Positions 1 through 17,100 of a DNA stretch of 64,000 nt are shown in pieces. Under the pieces are notes generated by a model. The model saw nothing but the letters and a program-made list of their open reading frames with translations, ran no database searches and was not told where the DNA came from. Origin of the DNA: Nectonema munidae (lineage: Eukaryota; Nematomorpha; Nectonematoida; Nectonematidae); the NCBI GenBank assembly GCA_030549495.1, contig JAUIRK010001039.1, positions 558,001 to 622,000 on the forward strand, read 5' to 3'. Made by a program: the position numbers and the translations under genes. Positions within the stretch are counted from its first letter, which is position 1. Each line of letters starts with the position of its first letter.

Positions 1-289
1 GTCATGGACCCCTTTAAGAAGTGGATGAAAGGTGTGGACTCGCTACAAGGAAATTTTCCTGATAAAAAGACATAAACAACTTCGTATGCATTTAATTCTT
101 TGTCCTTTATTTTATTGACGTGAATTATTTGATCTCAAATAAACAATACCAATGACGTCAGGCAGCAAAGCAAATTTTACGTGCATTCAAGGAGAAAGAC
201 AAAAAAGCTAGCGATTGCTATTTATTCAAACTTTAGAAGTTGTCTTTTCGTTTCCATTATTATTTTCACTCATTTTTAGTAGAAAAATC

Positions 290-349
290 AAAACTAACCC
301 CCTGAAATGCGGCCATGCCCCTCGGGGATCCGTGGACCCAGAACCACTG
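290..349 (-). mobile_element. Terminal fragment of a hAT-type DNA transposon
   Basis: Read on the - strand from position 349, the sequence starts CAGTGGTTCTGGGTCC and goes on through a GC-rich block ending near a CAGGGGG motif. This is the usual look of hAT terminal inverted repeats. The 8 bases outside it (GCCTAAAG, 350-357) would be one target-site copy. No matching left end with the same 8 bases was found in 1-290, so the inner boundary near 290 is a guess and the element may begin outside the window or be cut off. It sits in the first visible intron of the RBBP4 gene. Confidence 0.5.
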
Positions 350-960
350 GCCTAAAGTAAGTAATCGTATATTATATTCAAATAATGAAAAAAGGAATAA
401 TAACAACTGTATAAATTGTTATGTATTCACTAAATCTTTAAAAGAAGATCAGAATCGCAAAGTATGGATTAAAATGCATAAGATTGAGCTAGGTCTTTAA
501 AAAACGGCTAAATTATAATCTTGTATGCATTTAGGGAATGTTATTTATATGAACAAGGTTTGAAACAAGCGCGCAAAACAAACAACCTCAAAAGAGATAT
601 AGCTGATGAATTGAAAGGATCACAAAGTATAATCATATACTTAATCTAGGAAGAATTATCACTTACAATTTCAAAATGAGTCTTTCTAACTTTAATCAAA
701 ATATTGTTACTACTAAAAGTGTGATTTAGTTTTTTTTTAATTTTGGGTGCATAATAAATCAAACTTGATGCTAGGGGATAAATAGATAATATTATTTACT
801 TCAACTTTTGCTTAGATGAAATACCTGAGTATCAAACCTAATGGAAGCTATAATTCTGATTGAATAATTTCATGAATGTTTTATACCTCTAAATTATAAA
901 CGTAAAAAGTTGTATGGTGTACGAGTAGGATACAGTCTGCCTGTATAGTTCTCTCGTTGA

Positions 961-7464
<6,504 letters not shown>

Positions 7465-7585
7465 CTCATGCAAGCGCCCCTGAGTGAGATCTTTGTATGT
7501 CATTTTTACACGTTGGAGGTGTTTGCATGCTCAAAGATTCTCCACAATCCTTTGTACATACATTTTTGTAAACATGTCAAATAAA

Positions 7586-9270
7586 TCTTTTACACATTTC
7601 AAGCTACTGGAATAAAAATGACACCGTGTTTGCTCTTTTTGAATCATTTTTGTCTCTCAAAGCATCGCTTTGAGTTCTTTATATTACAGTCGAATCCTAG
7701 AAAAAGTTAATGTCTTAACGACAGTTCACATTTTTTTATTTGTTTATTTTTCTTTAAAATTTTAGATTAACACTCAATCTTTTTTATTTATATGTAATAA
7801 AATTTTTAAGTTAAAAATAGTTTGAGGGTTGTAAAGTCTTCTCTAACACCACATCTTAACATTTTAGTTAAAAAGCTTGATTAGTTCTTACTTTGATACG
7901 TTTATAACGTTTTTTTTTTTGGTTTCTAATTTTGATGTGTCCAATATTGTATGATTTGAATGAAATCTCATGTCAAAATTAAAATTTTTATTGAAATTCT
8001 TATAAAAGCTTTTTACACATATAGCATTTTTACTTTAAGTTCGTCCATTTTAAATTTAGGTTTTTTTAAATCTCAAATAAAAATTTCCAAACAAATTTTT
8101 TTTCATTTTAAAATTAATTTATTATTACGTTAAAAATTTTTTGAAAAAAAAACTTTTTAATTTTCAAAGAAATTATATCAATTAAAATGACACGCTAGGA
8201 TCTATACTTTAGAGTATAGTTCAAGTTTCAAAAATTGCACAGATTTGAAGAAGACTTTTTTTTGTTCAACAGGGAGGATTGGGGCACATAAGGTATTACA
8301 AAAAATAAATAGAAAAATATTTAAATACCATCTTTACTTTGATTGTAAGGTTGACCATGAGAAGCCATATTAAATGTTTGAAAGCATGTAGCGGTAGTAG
8401 TTACTGCAATCCATAGGACAAATTAATTATATACTTTGTTTGATTTTTGATTTAATTTATATTTACTTTGATCATCAAAAATTTTCTGCATTTATGAATC
8501 ATGGGTTTGTCCATAATAAACCCGTGTTCCAAATTCAATTGAAAGATGTTCATTTAATTTGATAAAATTGAAATTTTTTTACCGTTCATTTTGAATACTT
8601 TCATGATGAATGACACGAAAACAATCCTTATCAAAGAATAGACGTCATAATCTTTCCACGATTTGTAGGAACTATTAAGTTTGATCTTTCCCTTTTTTGG
8701 ATCGAGTTTGAGTTCCATGCATGTGAAGATTGACTCCGCCTTCAGACATTCTTGATTTTTGGTAGATTTTGTTTTTTGTTCACCGTCTATAACCAAATCT
8801 ATTCCTTTGTCTGCTTATTTTAATGTTATAAATAACATTAAATAAGTAATTGTGTTTTGATGCAATTGATATCTTGATTAAGAATTTTTTCTTGACAAAT
8901 ATTTTCCATTTCTTCAAAAATCAAAGCAGAATTACTTACTAAGTATTGTGAGTTTAAGAAAATCAACTCATCGTTATTTTAAAATCTTTTAATTATGATT
9001 TTGGGAATTGAATAATAATATTCAGCATTTTAGAAGCTTCAATAATTGTTAAACCTTAATTTTTGACCAGTTTTTTTTGTTCAGAAGTTTGGGTGTATAT
9101 TAATTAGTGATTTAACTTAATATAAAATTGCCTGCTTTTGAAGTAAGATTTAGAGTTGTATAATTTTCATGGATAATTTTTTAATAAAATAATTATCCAT
9201 GGATTAAAATTATCCATTAAATTATGAATTCAAATTCTTTAATAATTATATTAATTTAAGAGCAAAAAAA
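7586..9270. other. Intergenic AT-rich stretch, nothing recognised
   Basis: This runs between the RBBP4 poly(A) signal and the piggyBac remnant. It is very AT-rich with poly(T) runs. The only ORF is an 80-codon one on the - strand (8554-8796), lysine-rich and with no motif I recognise. A short palindrome (ATGTTATAAATAACAT) lies near 8823. Confidence 0.5.
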
Positions 9271-10642
9271 TTAATTTGCTCTTAATTTCATGTATTTCTC
9301 GGAAGGTAAACTCTTCATGAAAGCTTTTCGAGACAGTTTTACTTTGTTTTTTGAATATATGATATAGGAATTCAAACATGACAAATCAATCATGTTGTAA
9401 AATGTTTTTCTTCTTGTTGTATACTCTTGAATCATGCCATAAAAACAATCTACTCCTCCTGTCGTTTTGTTGTAGAAATGAACTATTCCAGGTTTAGAAC
9501 TTTCCTTGTTTATATCTGTAGAAAAAAAGTTGGACGTTAGGAAAAGAACACTTTTATTTTTCTTAGGAGTAAAAGAAGGAAGCATTGTATTGTTAAAGAT
9601 GTATTTGGATGACAATGGCACCCGATTAGTAATATTGACTTTGGTATTTCTTTTCTATTAGAACGAATCGTTCTCACTAACTAGTGAAAAAATTATCGTT
9701 TATGTTCCGTCCAGTATTATAAAATGGCTTGCACAGAGGCATGACTAAATTCTTTGCCAAGTTTACAGCTCTTTTATTTCCAGAATAAATAATAGCATTG
9801 TTAGGACGAATCTACTTCACAAGCCTAATTTATATGCCTTCTACATGGCATATAATTTCCTGGCATTCTTCCTCGGTACCCAACATAAAACTTTTTTATA
9901 GAAAGCAAAAAAAGCCCCCAGATTTCACGAATGACAACGACTCTATCGTGTTTTTTCTTTCATCTCTTGTGTTTATATTGTCGAAACGAAGACATCTTAG
10001 AAACAATTTTACTCGATTGAAAGACATGCATGCTCTGTAGAATGGTTTACTGTTATCTTTGGAAAAAAAGTCAGTCAAATCTGTAATATTGACACCATCA
10101 GCCCCAGCTCTTATGAGAAAGCCAACAAAAGCATTCAGTTCATCATAAGTAAAATTAGCAAAACGCGAAGCTTGAAATACTTAGATTTTGGCGTTTGATT
10201 TGTTCAGATTATATATTTCAAAATTGTCTCTTTAGTGAAGATCAAGTCAAAAATCAAAAGTTCATTTGTGTAATTTATTAGTGTTCTACATCTTTCTTTT
10301 AAAATATTTCTTCTTTGTAGAACTAAATTATTTGAAGATCTAGACCAGGTTACATCATTAAATGTCTTTTCTTCAACTTCAAAATGTTGAGTTAGATTTG
10401 GAGAGGAAGACGTAGAAGAGGAAGAGTAGGAAGAAAAAGATTCAGATTCTACTTCAGAAAATAAATCTATATCTTCGTCACTTTGTTTATAATGATTTAT
10501 TATTATCTGTTCCGTCCAAGCTTGAATCAGGATTTTCTTCAGAGAAATCTTCATTCGTTATATTTTCCAAGTTTTCATCATCAGAAAAATTATCAACATT
10601 CATTATATTACGAGCATTTACAAAAGACTGCCTTCTTTTCAT
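9271..10642 (-). pseudogene. piggyBac-type transposase remnant
   Basis: A DDD transposase of the piggyBac (DDE_Tnp_1_7) family, which cuts and pastes DNA at TTAA sites. The N-terminus starts MKRRQSFVNARN at 10642, followed by an acidic, serine-rich stretch (VESESFSSYSSSS). Then come LNAFVGFLIRAGADG, SKPFYRACMSFNRVKLFL and LRFDNINTRDER, the conserved early catalytic fold. A degraded GRMPGNYMP stretch near 9850 matches the family's mid region. The C-terminal part has KPGIVHFYNKTTGGVDCFYG, the last catalytic aspartate region, and MIDLSCLNSYIIYS. At least two frame changes and several stops separate these pieces, and the central catalytic part is largely unreadable, so it is dead. No TTAA-flanked inverted ends were found. 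A second remnant of the same family lies at 50025-50862. Confidence 0.8.
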
Positions 10643-11075
10643 TATATCGAAGAAAACTACAAATATTGGAACGAAAAGGAAATGATTAGAGTGTAATGTG
10701 TGTATAAAATGATTAAATATCAATTATAGCTAATACTTCATGCTTTTTATTTATCATTTGTACATTGTTAAAAAAAATTTGACATCAATCATATAAAATG
10801 AACAGCGTGTGTGTCTATAAAATGTAGTCATCAGGGATTATGACATTAAAGCAGCGATGAAAACAGAAATAATGATTTTTATTTCATAAAATTTTGTCAG
10901 TCAATTTTCTATGTTTTAAGCAACTTGGATATTGTGCCTCATATCGCATGATATTATTGGACGCATGATAAGAACAACTCATCTACAAAATGTAGACAAT
11001 TATCCGGTAGGGTTAATTGCTCTCATTTCAATGAATTTTTTTAGGAAATGAAAAAGGAAGAGGGATAGAAATTAA

Positions 11076-11081
11076 TTTATT
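11076..11081 (-). terminator. Poly(A) signal of the p24 gene
   Basis: AATAAA on the - strand, about 50 bases past the p24 stop codon at 11132. Confidence 0.6.
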
Positions 11082-11131
11082 TACACAATCACAAAATTTG
11101 AAACACTTTGCACAAAATGAAAAAGAGTTTC

Positions 11132-14100
11132 TCAATCGATGAGTTTCTTAGACTTGAAATATTTCTTGAGATAGTATAGCTGTAGGAGGGCGAAAGAGAG
11201 AAGACAGACTATTCCAAACAAACTGCACCAAAAAATGTTGTTGGACGTAGACTCTAAAATGGGAAGAGAATGAGCAGCATTTTATGCATGAATTAAAGGC
11301 GATAGGAAGATACGATTGGTGGAGCGCATTTCTTTGTCGTGCTTTTTGATGTCGGAAATAAAGTGGAGGAGTTCTGCAGCCAAATCTTCCAGATGCTTCA
11401 TCTCTGCTTCTATCGGCTTCAACTTCTCCGCTTCCCCGTACTTAATTCGTGACAAAAGCATTAGTATTAGGAATTCATTCATTGCCCCTGCATTCAATAA
11501 ATGTAACGTTCACTGCATCTTTCTCTAAACGTATGCTTTAGGGTCCCTGTAGGTCTAAAGGATTTTTGTGGTCGGAGCAAGGACTCGATACTTCGTTTTA
11601 TGAAAGGGGGATATGACGCAATACCTCCCGAATGCGCCACTGTACACAAGTATTAGTCTTATCACTGAAAATGGAATAATATGAGAATCAATAGATTCAT
11701 TTTGTTAATTTAAACGCTTTGGGAAAAAGAGTTTGTCTTATAGTGGAAGAAGTTCAGGAGAAGGATCATTTGGTCATAGTCCACATTTCTTAAAATGAAG
11801 CAGGTAATGAATTCCTGTTTTAAAATCTTTGAAAATTTAATATAATCTTTCGTTTTTTGTTTTGTATTAGATATCAATGGAATACGAAGTTTCATTTAAT
11901 GAATTTCATTTAAATTAGTTATGATAAACCTTCTCTAAAGTTAATTCTTTTAGACACATTAAGTCATTTAACATTTTAGGTAGTTTTAAAATGACTTACC
12001 GAATGTCGGTCGTCCTTTTTTCCTGGGATCAAAAGAGCTAAAATTATTTAGCGGGTGTTATCAAGAAAGAAAAGAGTTGTTATAAAAAAACAAGCACTAA
12101 TCCACCACCACCCACCCAGGGCCTTATTAATGAGGAAACTTTTTGAATGAATTTATCAATCGCCAAACTTTTTGAATTTGAAAGGACAAGCGATTTAAAA
12201 ATAAAGGTTTAACAATTATTCAACTTCCAAAATGCTGAATATTAGATATTCAATTTTCAAAGATTTTAAAACAATGATGAGTTGATTTTCTCAAAACATG
12301 GAGGTCATAAAATGAAATGCTGGTGTTTTTAGAAAATTATACCAGAAAGTAATTCTGCTTGAAGAAATGATAAATATTTTACAAGAAACATTAGACCGTT
12401 TTATGCGGGTATAGGTTCCAAAAATGTGGTCCTAAGAGCCGCAAGCAGGCAACAACCTCTTGTTTTTGCGTGTCCATGGTAGTGACAGATTTAAACACGA
12501 TGCAATCGCTCATCCTCTATATTTGAGTGTGTTGGTGAATACTTTAATCAAATGAAAATGGTCTTTTTTTGAAAGAAAAAATTGGTATTCCTTATTTTTG
12601 ACTAAGGACAAAATTATCCCTGCATACTGTTCAATACGTATGAGCTACATAGCACATGTCACATTTTAGTACACAGGTATGTACTAAGCGCTTATTACTT
12701 GTTTATTCCAGATCCAAGTGAAGAATTATGCAAAATTATTAAGACCATTTAGTAAATTTCATGATTGCAGTATTATGGATCAACTGACTGGAATAACATT
12801 TGATTTATTGTAGAATTAATTAATAAACGATATTTTTTGTTTTTCGTAGGGCGGCTCTCTAGTGCGATGTTGGTTATGGCTTTGATTAAAATAAAATGAA
12901 ATAATACACGTTGGTAGACAAACATTTTAATTATTACTTCTGACAAAGATAAACTAACAGACTTATGGATAAAGTGTTCACTTGCAAATTTGAAATATGT
13001 TAAAAAAAATTGAAAATGAAGAATTGAGCAATTTACTTCTTGAAATTTTTTTGCTAAAAAAGAAATAAACCTTTTTTTAAATTGTAGAATTGGAATTTTT
13101 TTCGAGGTTTTTCATATTTTAAAAAAAAAACTTTTATCTGTAAAATATTTGAAATGAGAAAAATTGTTTTGCAAGTTCACTCAAAACATTTTTTCCAAAA
13201 AAATACATTAAATTTTGTTTGTGATTAAAAAGTTCTTGACTTTGCTTCAGACATGCCTATATAAATATGGAGGAAACCAGTGGTATACTGGAGTGGCTGC
13301 AGTATATGGAAATTAGTTATAAAATTATACTCTAATGAAATCAAATTAAATCAACTTTTATAGGACACTTATAATTCATTGAAAATGGGAGGAAGGAAGA
13401 ATAAAAAAAATACTCACGTTTTGGATGGCATTTAACCCTTTCATTACCAGAAAAACAAGACGATATTTATTGAAAAGCAGAAGATTTATGTATCATATAT
13501 GATACAATGCTCACAAAAGGGTTAAATCCAGAATAAAACAAGGGATACCGATGTAAAGTTTTTGGCTTCAGCTCCATGCTTGATGTAAATAGAAACTTCT
13601 TTCCTCGCTGCAGTTTCTAAATCAAAAGTAAAGAGGTCTTGTACTTCGGAAAGAAAGCTTCATCACATGTTTAGCGCAAAAAAAGTAAAAAAAAATAAGT
13701 TGTTTTCAGACAACCCAAACACAATGGGATTTTTGACTCATTAGGCCAGGGGTCCCCAAAGTGGTCGATATCGACCCCCTGGGGTGGATGAGAGTTTTCT
13801 AGGGGTCGTTTATTACATAGAGATTATGTTATCGAGAATTAATTAAATTTCTACGCAGGAAAAAATCGAGATAGTCATGAAAGTTATGTATTAGTATATA
13901 AAGAAAGAATAAAACATTATTTTAAAGCTAAATGATTTGAGGAGAAGGCAAATAATCTATGAAGGGGTCGACGGGTTAAAAAGTTTAGTGACTCCTGCAT
14001 TAGGCGATCTTTAGTTTAGGTTTCTAAATAATTTGTGTAGGCATATGGAGTGGCCGTTGTTTAGCCGATTTTCTCAAGACGCCTTTGGTGCGTACTTCGA

Positions 14101-17100
14101 GTCAAAGCACGTACTCGGGTATGGGAGACTTTATAATTCGGTACAACTTGTTATTCCAAGACTGTAGAATACTAGATATAAATGAAGCAAAATATTTGAA
14201 CGGGCATTTGAAATGCAAATGCCCAGGACAGGCGGGCCGGGCCGTGAAGGACTATAAAAGACAGCACATAATTCATACACCCATTGATAACCTACTTCTT
14301 ACTTTCTTTTACCCAGAGTAAAATGATACAGATAAACAATCGAATTTTCTTTAGCAAAGCAAGTGATCGCTACGCGTAATTTTTTTGTCATATTCAACAC
14401 TTTTTCCTCTTAACCCGTTAGCGCCCAATGTTGACTTTACAAAACTAAAATCGTCTACGTTTATCAAAGCTCTAATACAAATCTTCTGCTTTACATTAGA
14501 TATCGTCTGATTATTCTGGTCGTTAACGGGTAAAAGGCAGACACATTTTTAGTTTGAGATCGCGAAATCACGAATACATCACTCTCGTCAAAGAAGAAGC
14601 TTAATATAAAGTTGAAAGCAATGTTAAATTAACGAGGGAAAATAAGAGACGCAATTACTTCGAAGAACGAGATATTTAATGATGGGCGTGGCGAATTACA
14701 TTTCACATAATCTAAAATTTATCCCGCTTAATGAATTAATCATTACTAGTCTTGAAGCTTAATTGGCCTATTCACTTCTAAAGGAAGACTTCTGAAAGAG
14801 ATAATCACGCGGTAAAGATAATTACACGCAACCACTCAACGATTAAAATAGGTCAAGATTGATCAATATTAAGTATTTTATCGGTTCAGACCTACCTTAA
14901 AAGTTTCCTCAGAAAAAAGTCAGGAACTTGGCATCATTTGTCGAAAGAATCTAGTTTCCTTGTGGCCAGCCAACTAAGAACTTCTTTGTGATTGGGAAGA
15001 TGAAGGAAATCCGAAACAAAAGTGTTTGTGAAGAGTTGATGAATTCGCCCAATTCTAACTCAAAATACGGAATCGAAATCGTTTTGGTGCTTTCTGCCTT
15101 AAGTGGCATATTCTGCAACACGATTCTGTTCTTAGCATTGAAAAAACTGTCAACGAGACAGCACTATTCTTACAAAATGTTGAAAAAAAGCAGCCAGTTA
15201 ATGATAATGTTTTCCTGCATTATGATCTTAAGGTTAGTTCACCCTTTAACACAATTATATATGGAAAAAAGATATTATTCTTGGCAATGTACACTTATTT
15301 TTATGAATAATCACATATTTTACCTACTCCAAATATCTCTACTTTTAACAACTTTAACGTATGTCTTATTCTTCTTCCTTGAAGTCTACAATGAGGTTAG
15401 CAAAAAGGCCTTACTTAAACAATGCCTCAAATTCTTCAGCAGAAATTACAATGACTTAATTCTGCTCACAATCATACTACTACTTAACCTTGAAGTCTCA
15501 TTTCTGATAGTTACCACAAAATATCAATGTCCGGTTCAAAAATTTTGTAGCTATGAATTTAAAAAAAATAGGTTTCTTTTGGAAATGTATCTCGTTAAAA
15601 ATACTATTTTTGTCGTGTTCTTTTGCCTCGGCGTATATCCCATACTCTCAACGATAAGACATATAAACGATTACGTCAGATTGAATAAAGCGCAAAAAAG
15701 TGTTTGTCCTCTGTATGAAGAAGCTAGGCCAGTCCCACTCCCCCAATTCCTGGTGAGAGCGAGGATAAGAAGTAGGCAATTCCTTCTTTTCTTCGTTTCC
15801 ACGTTGATAGCCATCATAATTATTTACACGAACATAATCTTAAGCTACATAACGCTCTCACGAAACAATTTCCTCGCGCGCCCGCAACTTCTCCTGCTTC
15901 CCCTTTTCTACGTGTATTACATGCATTGTCTCCTTCTCTTACCAGTCCTAGACAGGAATATAAGAAAGCATTTCGTATTTTACTTGAAATTTTGGATGAT
16001 GAAGAAGGAAACAACTTGACAATAGCTCGATCAAATCAGTATTAAAAAGTCGCCATTCAAACCTTATTCAATATCATTCAAGTTCAATCAATTTTTTAAC
16101 TATAAATCTTATTCCTTTTGATTTGTGCTCAATAAATAACTTTCCTTCAAAAATTTTTGTTTAATGCGGGCATCGTTCAGTTTTGTTTTTCTATTTACGC
16201 CTTCGTATAAACTGAGCATTCCACTCCCCCATCGCCATTTTTGGTTTATTTGCATGATATAGCGTATGAATTAATACCGACAAGGGGGGAATAAAAGCAA
16301 TATAGTAATTTTCCTGTAGAGATTAAATGCGAAATCACGTGTTCCGCAACTATTGCTGATTTTATTTCAAACTAAGTTTCTATTTTCCAATAACACTTCA
16401 AAAAAATCGTAGAAGTAATAAATAACATCTTTATATTATAGCAAACATGTAGTAAAACCAACTATTATTATTCAAAAAAAAGTATTCATAATATACAAAT
16501 ATTCTCAAAGACACACACGGGTATGCAATCCCCAAAATTGGGGCTACCCGCATGCCGGCGTCGAAACAACGCGTGTAAAGTAAACTGTGTCTGGAATTAT
16601 AAAGGAAGGCGCGAATACTTCTAAATTTGCTCCTAAACTCTCTCTCTCTCTCTCTCTCTCTTCGTTAAAAAAATATTGCAGCATGATGGCTAACAATGCG
16701 GACAATAGGAAAAATCTTAGTGCAACTCCTTAATTAGTAAAGGAAGGATGGAATCTATGGAAACCTTCTTTTGTAAATAATAACAATTTATTGATGAATT
16801 GTGAGCTAACAAAAATGGATACTAAATTTTCCTTTCAAAAATTAGGTTTCATTTAATCAAATTTCAATCAATGAAGATGACAATGAATAACTAAAATTTC
16901 AAGTTAACTGAAAAAAAATTGAAACAAAATTAGGTTTCATATGAAGCCAAGATCTTATTATGATAATTTTTTGTGTATGGGAAAAGCATTTAAACAACCC
17001 TACTCACGCCCCAATAACCGCTGGGAAAAACATGTATAGGTGAGAGAATGGAAAGGGAGGTAGATATCACTTTTTGAATATAATTTAATTCTTTATCAAT

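Noticed and set aside
315-357. A possible upstream RBBP4 exon ending at a consensus donor (AAAGTAAGT)
   Set aside because: Joined at that donor it does not give the frame needed by the exon at 1031, and the stretch is better explained as a hAT end (CAGTGGTTCTGGGTCC on the - strand).
8554-8796. An 80-codon ORF on the - strand
   Set aside because: Lysine-rich, AT-driven, no motif, no neighbouring exon structure or poly(A) signal that would support a gene.
14988-14999. GTG start for the seven-helix receptor
   Set aside because: Animals start at ATG with very rare exceptions; the ATG at 15000 is the first after an in-frame stop.
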